From the NCBI GenBank assembly GCA_022710975.1, contig JAKLGA010000015.1, forward strand, positions 1-64,000: 64,000 nucleotides of DNA. The letters run 5' to 3'. The notes under the pieces were generated by a model that saw nothing but the letters and a program-made list of their open reading frames with translations, did no database searches and had not been told where the DNA came from. Shown piece by piece: positions 1-8,465 of this stretch; the first letter of the stretch is position 1, and every line of letters starts with the position of its first letter. A program made the position numbers and the translations under genes. The stretch is from Myxococcota bacterium (lineage in GTDB: Bacteria; Myxococcota; B64-G9).

Positions 1-96
1 CGCCGCGACGACGAGGAGAAGGCCCGCAAGGAGGCCGAGGAGAAGAAACGCCGCGACGACGAGGAGAAGGCCCGCAAGGAGGCCGAGGAGAAGACT
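1..96. repeat. 48-bp tandem repeat inside the coiled coil
   Basis: Two 48-bp units (1-48 and 49-96) are identical apart from the last codon. Each encodes 16 residues of the RRDDEEKARKEAEEK type. More copies may precede the window. The repeat lengthens a helical coiled coil in steps of about four turns. Confidence 0.9.
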
Positions 97-2106
97 CGCC
101 GCGAAGCCGAAGAGAAGAGGCGACGCCAGGCTGAAGAGCAGAAGCAGCGGGCGGAAGCGGAGAGCAGGCGCAAGGAGGCAGAAGAGGAAGAAGCCCTCCG
201 CCTCTTCGAGGAGAAGGAGAAGCAGCGGCTGGCCGCGCTCAGGGAACAGGAGCGGGCCGAGCAGGAGAGGACCGCGGCGGCGCCTGCGGAGGCGGCCGAG
301 CCTCCTCCTCCCGACGACCTGTGGGCCGAGGCCCTGGGCGTGGAGATGGAGGTCGAGGAGACCGAGACCGACCACGATCCGGAGGTCTCCACGGACGAGG
401 CCGAGGAGATGGCCCGCCTGGCCTCGTCCTGGATGGAGGAGAAGCTCACGGTCGAGCGCACCGCCTCGGGCCGCATCCTGCGCCCCCCGTCGGGCGAGCT
501 CGGCCGGCCGCCGGAGGGGGCGACCCCGGCCGAGGCGGAGGGCGCGGACGCCGAGGAGGAGCCCGCGGGCCGCACCATGCACGCCGGCGAGAACCTGATT
601 CGCCTCCTCGAGCGCGAGGCCGCCCTGGCCCGTGAGCGGGCGGCCGAGTGCGCCGACGAGCCGGCAGCCGATCTGGAGATCACCTCGCCGGTCCTGCCCG
701 CGCGGCCCGGCGAGGCGCCGGTGGCGGCCGCTTCGAGCGTTCGCGCCCAGGCCGGGCTCCAGACCGAGCCTGCGCCGGTCGCGACCGTGGCCGAGGTGCC
801 GCCGATCACCGAGCGCACCCGGGTCCCGCTGCCGTCCGAGCCCGAGCCGGCCAGGACGGTGACCGCGGTGGCGGCGGACGCCGAGCGCACCCGGGTCCCG
901 GCGCCGTCCGAGGCCGAGCCCGACCGGCCCGCGGTCCGCGCGCGCCCCCGGCCCGGGCGCCAGCCGCTGCCGCGCGCCCCGACCGCCGAGCCGGCGCCCG
1001 CGGAGGCGCCGGACCTGTTCGCGCCCGCGCCGCCTGCCGAGCTGAAGGCGCCCGATCCGGACCAGGCCGATCTCTCGAAGGAGCGGGTGCCCGCCCTGCT
1101 GTGGCGGCTCCACCTGCAGCAGGTGACCGGCGCGGTGCGGCTCGCCTCGGGCGGAGACTCCAAGGAGATCTTCCTCGAGCGCGGGGTGCCGGTGGCGGTG
1201 CGCTCCAGCCAGACCGCCGATCGCTTCGAGGAGCTGCTCTACCGCGAGGGGCTGATCGATCGCGAGGCCTACGCCGAGGCGCGGGTGAAGGGGCTGTCCC
1301 AGCCCCGCCCGCTGGCCGCCCACCTGGTGGAGCGCGGCTTCCTGCGGCCCGAGGAGCTGTTCCCCCTGGTGCGCCGCCACCTGGAGGAGTGCCTGATCGG
1401 CCTGTTCGAGTGGACCGCCGGCGAGGCGCGCTACCTGGAGCAGCAGGCCCGGGACGCGGACAAGGTGCGCCTGTCGCGGCCCGTGGCCGGGCTGATCATG
1501 GAGGGCATCCGCCGCAAGTACCTGCTGCTGCGCATGGCGCACGAGCTGGGCGGGCCGTCCAGCCTGCTGGCGCCCGTGCCGGCCGGCGATCGCTCCCCGC
1601 TCGCCCCGGACGCGGCCGCCCTGGGCCTGAGCGGAATGGAGCGCGAGGTGCTGCAGCTCGTGGACGGCCTGCGCCCCATCGAGGAGATCGTCTTCCTGTC
1701 GGGCCGGGACGAGGCCACCGTGTACCGCGTGCTGCTGGCCGCGGTGGTGACCGGCGTGCTGGCCGTGGCGGTGCAGGGCCTGCCGGGGACGGGCCCGGGC
1801 CCCGAGGCGGCCGTCCTCAGGGACGTGGAGGTCCGCCGCCGCAGGCTGCAGGCCAAGTTCGAGCAGCTCAACCACGGCTCCTACTTCGACATCCTGGGGC
1901 TGGCCGAGGACGCCACGCCCTACGAGATCCAGGCGGCCTTCGAGCGCCTGCGGCGGGAGTTCCACGCGGTGCACTACGCCCACCCGGCGCTGCGGGAGCT
2001 GGCCCCCAAGCTGGACGTGCTGCGGCGCACGCTGGACGAGGCCGAGGACGTGCTCTCGGACGAGCTGCTGCGCGAGGGCTACCGGCAGTCGCTCAAGAAC
2101 CGCTGA
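1..2106 (+). CDS. PATAN (DUF4388) protein with coiled coil and DnaJ-like C-terminus (5' end missing)
   Basis: The reading frame is open from the first base, so the start lies outside the window; 701 codons are visible. The first ~95 residues are a charged K/E/R-rich coiled coil built on a 16-residue repeat. A Glu/Ala/Pro-rich linker follows, then a PATAN/DUF4388 domain (about residues 358-495), a helix-turn-helix-like stretch, and a J-domain-like end (about 624-701, beginning NHGSYFDILGLAED). The HPD triad that J domains use to stimulate Hsp70 is absent (HYAHP is found instead), so chaperone stimulation is doubtful. PATAN proteins are common in myxobacterial signalling, where they are thought to mediate protein interactions; that role is inference here. 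The neighbour on the other strand begins 4 bp after the stop. Confidence 0.75.
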   Translation, partial: RRDDEEKARKEAEEKKRRDDEEKARKEAEEKTRREAEEKRRRQAEEQKQRAEAESRRKEAEEEEALRLFEEKEKQRLAALREQERAEQERTAAAPAEAAEPPPPDDLWAEALGVEMEVEETETDHDPEVSTDEAEEMARLASSWMEEKLTVERTASGRILRPPSGELGRPPEGATPAEAEGADAEEEPAGRTMHAGENLIRLLEREAALARERAAECADEPAADLEITSPVLPARPGEAPVAAASSVRAQAGLQTEPAPVATVAEVPPITERTRVPLPSEPEPARTVTAVAADAERTRVPAPSEAEPDRPAVRARPRPGRQPLPRAPTAEPAPAEAPDLFAPAPPAELKAPDPDQADLSKERVPALLWRLHLQQVTGAVRLASGGDSKEIFLERGVPVAVRSSQTADRFEELLYREGLIDREAYAEARVKGLSQPRPLAAHLVERGFLRPEELFPLVRRHLEECLIGLFEWTAGEARYLEQQARDADKVRLSRPVAGLIMEGIRRKYLLLRMAHELGGPSSLLAPVPAGDRSPLAPDAAALGLSGMEREVLQLVDGLRPIEEIVFLSGRDEATVYRVLLAAVVTGVLAVAVQGLPGTGPGPEAAVLRDVEVRRRRLQAKFEQLNHGSYFDILGLAEDATPYEIQAAFERLRREFHAVHYAHPALRELAPKLDVLRRTLDEAEDVLSDELLREGYRQSLKNR

Positions 2107-2109
2107 GGC

Positions 2110-4278
2110 TCAGAGGCTGATCTCGATCTGCTCGATCAGGGTGGAGAGCTCCACGTTGAGCTGGGCGGCCTGATCGCGCAGCGCCACCAGCTCGTCGGTC
2201 AGCCGGGAGGACTCCCGGTCCACGGCCACCAGGCGCTGGGTCTGCTCGGCCTTGAGCTTCTGGTTGCGCGACTTCTGCAGCAGCTTCAGGTTCTGGCGGA
2301 TCTCGTCCGCGCGGGTGCGCAGATCGCCGCGCTTCTGCTCCACCACCGCGATGCGGTTGTTGGCCGCGGCGAGCTTTCGCACCACCTCCACCGCGGGCCG
2401 GAGCTTCTCCACCACCTCGGGCCGGGCCTCCTTGGACTCGAGGTACATGAGGATGGCCTGCTGGGCGGCGTGATCGCCGATGCGGTAGGAGTACGAGCGG
2501 GGGTACTTCTCGCGCACCTCCAGGCGGGTCTTCTCGCCTGGCTTCACCTGGAGCATGTAGTAGCTCGTGGCGGCCGTCTCGCTCTCCAGCTTGCCGCCCT
2601 CCACCTCGACCGACCAGCCCGGGCGCTTCGGCAGGCTCACCATCAGCGGCAGCGCCTCGCCGTCCTCGGCCGAGGCCTGCACCTCCCAGCTGTGGCGCTG
2701 GATCTGGAAGGTGCGGGTCTCCACCACCCCGCGGGAGATGCGCACCAGGCCCGCCAGGGAGGAGTCGCCGCGCACCTCGTGGGTCACGTTCACCGCGGTG
2801 TCGAGCGCGTAGGCCACGTAGGACTCCTGGCCCTTCTCGATGCGCTCGATCAGCCCCTCGCCGGCGAAGGCGCCGTCGCGGATGATGCCGATCGGCCCCG
2901 GCTCCAGCACGGCCCCCGACTGGTTGCGCAGGCGCACGGCGCGGAAGGGGTGGGTGCGCGCGGCCTCCACGCCGGTGTCCGGGTTGTAGGTGTAGATGGC
3001 CGCGCCCGGGACGCGGGTGTTGATGAGCGCCAGCATGGTGCTCGAGCGGTTGGGCACGGTCATGGGCTCGCCCAGCTCGAAGCGGTACAGCGAGCCGACC
3101 TTCTGCGCGTTGGCCTGCACCTGCATGGAGCCGGCCAGGCTGGCCACGTCCGGTTCGGGCTCGGCCGGGGCGTCGTAGTCCTCCTCCGCGTCCCCGCCGA
3201 AGCTGTCGCGCAGGGAGCGCGACCGCTCCTCCTTCATCTTCTTGTCCACCAGCCCGCGCGACAGCCCGGACATGGCCGAGGCCTTGGCCGGCGGCCTGGC
3301 CGCTGGGGGCGGGGGCGGGGGTGGGGGCGCCAGGGCCAGGGTGGACTCGGCCACGGGTGGGGCGATGCCCAGGGTCCCGTAGGGGGTCAGATCCGGCCGC
3401 TCCACGAAGCGCGGGGTGTAGAGATCGTAGAGGAAGGAGGCCGGGCTGCCCGTGGTCAGCGTCAGCTTCACGTCCTTCCAGTCCGCCCCGGACACGTTGT
3501 CCACGATGGCCCAACCCTGCAGCAGCGGATCGCCCTGCTTGTCCAGCACCAGCCGGTAGGAGGACTTCCAGGTGGGCATTTCCACCAGGTAGGAGATCAG
3601 CAGGTCCCGCTTGGCCTGCGCGTGCTCGCGGTCGAGGTAGATGCGCAGCTCCACGGCCCGCCAGGCGTCCTGGCCGAGCGAGATGTCCAGCCCCTTGATC
3701 AGGCCGCCCGCCAGGGTGGCGTCCAGGATGGTGAGCGCCTGCACGTCCTTGCGCCAGAAGAGGCGGATGGCGCCCGTCTCCTCCAGCAGCGAGATCTGCT
3801 GGCCGGCCTCCCCGCCCGCGTCGTCCAGGCCCACCAGCCGCCCCTCGGCCTCGTCGTCCTGGGTCACCACCCGCACGCGGGCCCCGCGCAGCACCCGCAG
3901 GATGTCCCCCAGCGCGCCCTGCCCGAGCTCCAGGCGCGGTAGCTCGGCCAGCGCCTTGGCGCTGGCCACGTCCACCGGCAGCGCCAGGCTGCGGGCGTGG
4001 CCGCCCGAGAAGTCCACCACGGTGATGGACTTCAGGATGTCGCGGATCTGGCTGGGCCGGACCGACAGGCGCAGCTCGTCTCCGGTGAACTCTCCGCGGC
4101 GCTCCAGGTAGGCCACCCCGTTCTGGAAGAGCACCACGCGTTTCACCCCCAGCTCGGGCGCCTCGGCCGGCCGGGCCGGCTGCGTCCGCCTGGCGCCCTG
4201 CGGCGCGGCGCAACCCGGTCCGAGCAGCAACGCCAGGCCCAGCGCCAGGCAACGTTCCATCCATCTTGTCGCGCTCAT
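2110..4278 (-). CDS. DUF4139 domain lipoprotein
   Basis: 722 residues. The ATG at 4278 follows the Shine-Dalgarno sequence GGGAGGACC. A hydrophobic N-terminus ends LLLGPGC (Cys-23), a lipobox-like site, so it is probably an outer-membrane or periplasmic lipoprotein. The opening VKRVVLFQNGVAYLERRG and the long beta-rich body (WKSSYRLVL, later WSVEVEGGK) match DUF4139/mucoidy-inhibitor-A-like proteins, whose biochemical role is unknown. A proline run (about 3305-3335) and an acidic linker split the DUF4139 body, and the last ~120 residues form a coiled coil. It lies 44 bp downstream of fmt on the same strand and may be the third gene of a def-fmt operon, although a functional link is not obvious. 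Confidence 0.8.
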   Translation of the reverse strand: MSATRWMERCLALGLALLLGPGCAAPQGARRTQPARPAEAPELGVKRVVLFQNGVAYLERRGEFTGDELRLSVRPSQIRDILKSITVVDFSGGHARSLALPVDVASAKALAELPRLELGQGALGDILRVLRGARVRVVTQDDEAEGRLVGLDDAGGEAGQQISLLEETGAIRLFWRKDVQALTILDATLAGGLIKGLDISLGQDAWRAVELRIYLDREHAQAKRDLLISYLVEMPTWKSSYRLVLDKQGDPLLQGWAIVDNVSGADWKDVKLTLTTGSPASFLYDLYTPRFVERPDLTPYGTLGIAPPVAESTLALAPPPPPPPPAARPPAKASAMSGLSRGLVDKKMKEERSRSLRDSFGGDAEEDYDAPAEPEPDVASLAGSMQVQANAQKVGSLYRFELGEPMTVPNRSSTMLALINTRVPGAAIYTYNPDTGVEAARTHPFRAVRLRNQSGAVLEPGPIGIIRDGAFAGEGLIERIEKGQESYVAYALDTAVNVTHEVRGDSSLAGLVRISRGVVETRTFQIQRHSWEVQASAEDGEALPLMVSLPKRPGWSVEVEGGKLESETAATSYYMLQVKPGEKTRLEVREKYPRSYSYRIGDHAAQQAILMYLESKEARPEVVEKLRPAVEVVRKLAAANNRIAVVEQKRGDLRTRADEIRQNLKLLQKSRNQKLKAEQTQRLVAVDRESSRLTDELVALRDQAAQLNVELSTLIEQIEISL

Positions 4279-4322
4279 CGGTCCTCCCTGTGCGAGCGGA
4301 TCACGTGTCGAAGGGGGTCTCC

Positions 4323-5258
4323 TCAGCCGAGCCGATCGCCGGCCTGGAGCGGCCGGCCCGTCAGGAACGCCCGCGCGGCCAGCCGCTTCTTGCCCTCGAG
4401 CTGGACCTCCAGCAGGCCCAGGCGGCCCTGGCCGCACTGCACCACCAGGACGTCTCCCGAGGCCTCGAGGATCTGCCCGGGCGTCGCCTGGCCGGCCTGC
4501 GGCCCGAGCGGCGCGGCCCGGTGGACCTTCAGCAGCGCCCCGGCCGGGGTGCGGGTGAAGGCGCCGGGCCAGGGCTGCAGGCCGCGCACCTGGTTGTGCA
4601 GCTCGAGCGCGGTGCGGGTCCAGTCGAGCTGGCCCTGCTCCTTGCGGAGCGCCGGCGCCCACACCACCGCGCCCTCGTCCTGCGGCTCGCCGCGCAGCGC
4701 CCCCACCTCGAGCCGCTCCAGGGCGCGCACCAGGAGCTGGCCGCCCAGCGCGGCCAGGCGGTCGTGCAGCTGCTGCGCGGTCTCCTCGAGGCCGAGCGGG
4801 GTGACCTCCCGCAGCAGCACCTCCCCGTCGTCGAGCCGCGGGGTCATGCGCAGGATGCACACCCCCGTCCGGCTGTCGCCCGACAGCAGCGTCCACTGGA
4901 TGGGCGCCGCGCCCCGGAAGCGGGGCACCAGCGAGGGGTGGACGTTGAGGAACCCGTGACGCGGGAGGTCCAGCACGCCCCGGGGCAGGAGCTGGCCGAA
5001 GGAGGCCACCAGCCCCACCTCGGGGGCCAGGGCCTGCAGGCGCTCCCGGTAGGCCGGGTCTTTCTGCCGCGCGGGCTGCAGCACCTCGATACCCCGGGCC
5101 TGGGCCCAGCTCTTGACCGGCGGCGGCACGAGCTTCTGCCCGCGGCCGGAGGGCCGGTCGGGCTGGCACACCACCGCCACCGGCGCGCGGCCGGCGCGCT
5201 CGAGGTGCTCGAGCGTGAGCCGGGCGAACTCGGGGGTGCCGAAGAAGACGCTGCGCAT
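4323..5258 (-). CDS. fmt: methionyl-tRNA formyltransferase
   Basis: 311 residues, the normal length. It transfers a formyl group from 10-formyl-tetrahydrofolate to Met-tRNAfMet for translation initiation in the cytoplasm. Family signatures visible are the start VFFGTPEFA, the GRGQKL loop, the catalytic/folate segment NVHPSLVPRFRGAAPIQW, and RMTPRLDDGEVLL; the C-terminal OB-like domain contains GLQPWPGAFT. The ATG at 5258 lies 8 bp after the def stop, the classic def-fmt operon arrangement. Confidence 0.97.
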   Translation of the reverse strand: MRSVFFGTPEFARLTLEHLERAGRAPVAVVCQPDRPSGRGQKLVPPPVKSWAQARGIEVLQPARQKDPAYRERLQALAPEVGLVASFGQLLPRGVLDLPRHGFLNVHPSLVPRFRGAAPIQWTLLSGDSRTGVCILRMTPRLDDGEVLLREVTPLGLEETAQQLHDRLAALGGQLLVRALERLEVGALRGEPQDEGAVVWAPALRKEQGQLDWTRTALELHNQVRGLQPWPGAFTRTPAGALLKVHRAAPLGPQAGQATPGQILEASGDVLVVQCGQGRLGLLEVQLEGKKRLAARAFLTGRPLQAGDRLG

Positions 5259-5266
5259 GGGGGCGC

Positions 5267-5779
5267 TCAGGAGGCCGCGCGCTGGAGCTTGCGCATGCGG
5301 CGCTCCACCAGCGAGCGCTTCAGCCGCGAGAGGTGATCGATGAACAGCTTGCCCTCCAGGTGATCCATCTCGTGCAGCAGCGCCCGGGCCAGCATGCCCT
5401 CCCCGGTCAGCTCCCAGGGCTGGCCGTGGCGATCGAGGGCGCGGAGGGTGACCCGCAGGGGGCGCTTCACCTTCTCGAACTCGTCCGGGAAGCTGAGGCA
5501 GCCCTCCTCGCCGACCACCGTCTCCGGGGAGGTCGCCACCAGCTCGGGGTTGACCACCTCGAGCAGCCGGGGCGCCCCCTCGCGCTGGTCCACGTCCACC
5601 ACCAGGGCCCGCACGGGCACCCCGATCTGGGGCGCGGCCAGGCCGAGCCCCTTGTGGGCGTACATGCTCTCGCCCAGATCGTCGAGCAGCTGGTGCAGCT
5701 CCTGGTCGAAGCTGGTGACCGGGGTGCACCTCTCCCGGAGCACCGGATCGGGATGGATGCGTAGCTTGCGCACGGCCAT
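5267..5779 (-). CDS. def: peptide deformylase
   Basis: 170 residues. It removes the N-formyl group from nascent proteins. All three metal-site motifs are present: GLGLAAPQ (44-51), EGCLS (92-96, Cys ligand) and HEMDH (136-140, the HExxH ligands and catalytic Glu). It is first in the unit with fmt 8 bp downstream, so addition and removal of the formyl group are co-expressed. Confidence 0.97.
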   Translation of the reverse strand: MAVRKLRIHPDPVLRERCTPVTSFDQELHQLLDDLGESMYAHKGLGLAAPQIGVPVRALVVDVDQREGAPRLLEVVNPELVATSPETVVGEEGCLSFPDEFEKVKRPLRVTLRALDRHGQPWELTGEGMLARALLHEMDHLEGKLFIDHLSRLKRSLVERRMRKLQRAAS

Positions 5780-5870
5780 GCGTACCTCGCGCGGCCCAGG
5801 GGGCCGGGCCTGACCCAGGCAGCCTAGACACGGATCGGGCGGTTGGCAAGACCCGCGGCGGCGGGAGAGA

Positions 5871-5899
5871 TTGACAGCGCCGCAGGGGCGGTGTACCGC
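5871..5899 (+). promoter_or_regulatory. candidate sigma-70-type promoter for the hydrolase
   Basis: TTGACA at 5871-5876 and TACCGC at 5894-5899 are separated by 17 bp. The predicted transcript would begin near 5906, leaving an 11-base leader that is essentially the Shine-Dalgarno sequence of the TTG start at 5917. By eye only. Confidence 0.5.
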
Positions 5900-5916
5900 C
5901 AGACCAGGAGGGCGCC

Positions 5917-7176
5917 TTGGAGCCGATCACCGCGGGAGCCTGGTTGTTCGGCCTGGGCCTGTGGTGCCTGCTCTTCTCGCTGAACGCCCTCAGGCCCTTC
6001 TATCGGCCGGGCTGGGCCGCGCTGCTGTCCTTCCTGGCCGGCTGGCCCACGGCCGAGCTGCCCTGGCACCACCTGGCCTGGCAGGCGGCGCTGGTCCTCT
6101 GGTGGAGCCTGGCGGGTGGGCTCGACACGCAGCTCGGGCGCGCGGGGCTGGGCCTGTTCGTCCTGGCCTGGGCGGGCCTGGGCCTGTGCGCCTGGGAGGC
6201 CCTGGCCGCCCGGCGGGCGCTCGCCCGGGCGCTGGCCGGGCTGCTCGGCGCCCCTCCCCCCGCGGCCCCGCGCCCCGCCCGGCTCGGCCTGGCGCTCCCC
6301 TGGCCGGTGCGCCCGCGCGAGGTGCGCCGGGTGGGGAACCTGGTCTACCGCGAGGCGGCCGGCCGGCGCGGGCGCCTCGACCTGTTCTACTCCCCGCAGG
6401 CCGGGCCCGGGCCGCGCCCGCTGCTGCTGCAGATCCACGGCGGCGGCTGGGTGCTGGGCGACAAGCGCCAGCAAGGCCTGCCGCTGATGCACCTGCTGGC
6501 GCGCCGCGGCTGGCTGTGCGCCGCGGCCGGGTACCGGCTGGCCCCCGGCGTGCGCCTGCCCGGGCAGGTGGAGGACCTGCAGCACGCCATCGCCTGGCTG
6601 CGCGCGCGGGCCGCGGAGCACGGCGGCGACCCGCGCTTCCTGGTGCTGACCGGCGGCAGCGCCGGCGGTCACCTGTGCAGCCTGCTGGCCCTGCTGGGCG
6701 CCGAGCCCGGGGCGGAGCGCCCGGCCGCGCTCGCGGGCGCGGACCTGTCGGCCCAGGGCTGCATCCCCTTCTACGGCATCTACGACCTGTGGGACGAGGG
6801 CTGGCGGTACCCGAACGGCGGGCTGCGCACCCTCATGGAGCGGCAGGTGATCGGCCGCCCGGCCGCGGAGGCCGAGGCGCTCTACAAGGCGCTGTCGCCC
6901 ATCCACCGGCTCAGCCCGGCCGCCCCGCCCTTCCTGCTGATCCACGGGACGCGGGACAGCATGGCCCCGCTCGCGGTGGCCCGGCGCTTCCGCGCGCAGC
7001 TCGGCGAGGTGTCGCGATCCCCGGTGGATCTCCTGGAGGTGGAGGGCGCCCAGCACGCCTTCGAGGTGTTCCCCTCCGTGCGCTGCCTGGCGGCCATCGA
7101 GGCCGCGGCCGACTGGGCCGACGCCCTGTGGGCGAGGCACCGGGCAGCCAGGGCCGGAGGAGTTTCTTCGAGGTGA
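5917..7176 (+). CDS. membrane-anchored alpha/beta hydrolase (HSL/esterase type)
   Basis: 419 residues starting at TTG; AGGAGG at 5906-5911 sits 5 bases upstream. Three or more hydrophobic segments fill the first ~110 residues, so the catalytic domain is membrane-tethered. The domain has the hormone-sensitive-lipase oxyanion motif HGGG (174-177), the nucleophile elbow GGSAG (Ser-248), Asp-347 in HGTRD and His-380 in GAQHAFE, a complete Ser-Asp-His triad. The likely reaction is hydrolysis of a carboxylic ester; the substrate is unknown. The tethered N-terminus is unlike classical soluble HSL esterases. Confidence 0.85.
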   Translation: MEPITAGAWLFGLGLWCLLFSLNALRPFYRPGWAALLSFLAGWPTAELPWHHLAWQAALVLWWSLAGGLDTQLGRAGLGLFVLAWAGLGLCAWEALAARRALARALAGLLGAPPPAAPRPARLGLALPWPVRPREVRRVGNLVYREAAGRRGRLDLFYSPQAGPGPRPLLLQIHGGGWVLGDKRQQGLPLMHLLARRGWLCAAAGYRLAPGVRLPGQVEDLQHAIAWLRARAAEHGGDPRFLVLTGGSAGGHLCSLLALLGAEPGAERPAALAGADLSAQGCIPFYGIYDLWDEGWRYPNGGLRTLMERQVIGRPAAEAEALYKALSPIHRLSPAAPPFLLIHGTRDSMAPLAVARRFRAQLGEVSRSPVDLLEVEGAQHAFEVFPSVRCLAAIEAAADWADALWARHRAARAGGVSSR

Positions 7177-7193
7177 GGGCGAGGCCTGGGGGG

Positions 7194-7212
7194 CTGGGGG
7201 CGGAGCCCCCAG
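7194..7212 (+). terminator. GC-rich hairpin after the hydrolase gene
   Basis: Perfect 8-bp stem (7194-7201 with 7205-7212) and a 3-base loop GGA, 17 bp after the stop codon. There is no U tract, so it would be a U-less terminator or RNA-stabilising hairpin. Confidence 0.5.
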
Positions 7213-7309
7213 AGAGGCCCGCCCGCCGCTCGCCCCTTCAAGGAATCCTGGTCCGAGAAACCGCGCCTGACTTCCGTCCAACGTGGGCAGCCAGCCAAGG
7301 AGGCGGATC

Positions 7310-7492
7310 ATGCGCGGGATCATCGATATCATCATCGGGATCGTGATGGTGATCGGCGGACTGTCCGGGAACCTCGTCTTCCGGGGGACGGACAGCGGCG
7401 GGCTCCTGGCCGTGGTCGGCGTCGCGCTGATCGGCTTCGGGATCTTCCGCCTCATCAAGGGCAGCGCGGCCCAGGACCAGCCGACGGGCTGA
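7310..7492 (+). CDS. 60-residue two-helix membrane protein
   Basis: The ATG at 7310 follows AAGGAGG (7297-7303) at a 6-base distance, which decides this start over an in-frame GTG at 7283. Two hydrophobic segments (about 3-22 and 30-48) are joined by a short polar loop and end in a basic, soluble tail, an inner-membrane hairpin. Family and function not recognised. Confidence 0.7.
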   Translation: MRGIIDIIIGIVMVIGGLSGNLVFRGTDSGGLLAVVGVALIGFGIFRLIKGSAAQDQPTG

Positions 7493-7586
7493 GCGCTCAC
7501 CCGGGAGAATTCCTCTCCTTGCCTGCCCCGTGAGATTGCCGCACAATGCTCCGCCTGACGGGCGGGGTGCCCGCGGAGCGGTGCGG

Positions 7587-8465
7587 ATGCCGGAGACGCT
7601 ATTCGACAGGCTGATCTCCTTCCTGGGCAAGAAGTCCAGGAGCACGGCGGAGACCGAGGAGCCCTTTCAGCGCAGCCCGGAGACCATCCGCCGCTGGCGC
7701 TGGCTGGCCGACTGGACCCACCTCTACTTCTCGCCCGAGGTGCTCGGCTTCAGGCAGGTGCCGCGCTCGGGGCCGATGCTGCTGGTCGGCAACCACTCGG
7801 GCGGCGTGCTCATGTCGGACGCCTACGTGCTGATGTCCGCCTGGCTCACCCAGAGGCCGGAGCAGCCGCTGTACTCGCTCGGGCACGACATGCTGTTCAT
7901 CATCCCGCTGTTCGCCGATCTGGCCCGGGCGGGCGGGGTGTTGCCGGCGCGCGCCGGGAACGCCGAGCGGGCGCTCGAGCTCGGGCACCCGGTGCTGGTC
8001 TACCCGGGCGGCGAGCACGACATCTTCCGCCCCACCCGCGAGCGCAACCGCATCGACTTCGGCGGCCGCCAGGGCTTCGTGCGACTGGCCCTCAGGCGCC
8101 AGGTGCCGCTGGTGCCGGTGGTCAGCTACGGCGGCCATGACACCAACCTGTTCCTCACCCGCGGCGAGGGGCTGGCCAAGGCGCTGGGGCTCCACAAGGT
8201 GCGCGTGCGCGGGGTGCCCCTGATGGTCGGGCTGCCCTGGGGGCTGGCGCCGGGCTTCATGCCCACCATCCCCCTGCCGGTCAAGATCACCCTCGAGTTC
8301 CTGCCGGCGCTGCGCTGGCCGGAGCTGGGGCCCGAGGCGGCCGCGGATCCAGCCGTGGTCAAGCGCTGCTACGACGAGGTGCAGGCGGTCATGCAGGCGG
8401 GCGTGGATCGGCTGGCGGCCGAGCGGCCGAACCCCTTCTCCCGCAAGCGCCATCCCCGGCGCTGA
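7587..8465 (+). CDS. lysophospholipid/glycerol acyltransferase family protein
   Basis: 292 residues. ATG 7587 is preferred because CGGAG lies 8 bases upstream; a GTG at 7530 would add 19 Arg/Gly-rich residues without homology value. The core reads MLLVGNHSGG followed by an Asp and later VYPGGEHD, the counterparts of the PlsC catalytic NHxxxxD and FPEG motifs, in the spaced form seen in the glycerol-acyltransferase branch. It likely moves an acyl chain onto a lysolipid or diacylglycerol at the inner membrane. Its stop codon abuts the stop of the convergent lipase gene with no intervening base. Confidence 0.8.
   Translation: MPETLFDRLISFLGKKSRSTAETEEPFQRSPETIRRWRWLADWTHLYFSPEVLGFRQVPRSGPMLLVGNHSGGVLMSDAYVLMSAWLTQRPEQPLYSLGHDMLFIIPLFADLARAGGVLPARAGNAERALELGHPVLVYPGGEHDIFRPTRERNRIDFGGRQGFVRLALRRQVPLVPVVSYGGHDTNLFLTRGEGLAKALGLHKVRVRGVPLMVGLPWGLAPGFMPTIPLPVKITLEFLPALRWPELGPEAAADPAVVKRCYDEVQAVMQAGVDRLAAERPNPFSRKRHPRR

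Noticed and set aside
2470-3942. Long plus-strand open frame opposite the DUF4139 gene
   Set aside because: Gly/Ala/Arg/Leu/His-rich shadow translation with no motif; the minus-strand frame has a clear family match. Many similar long shadows occur because the DNA is so GC-rich.
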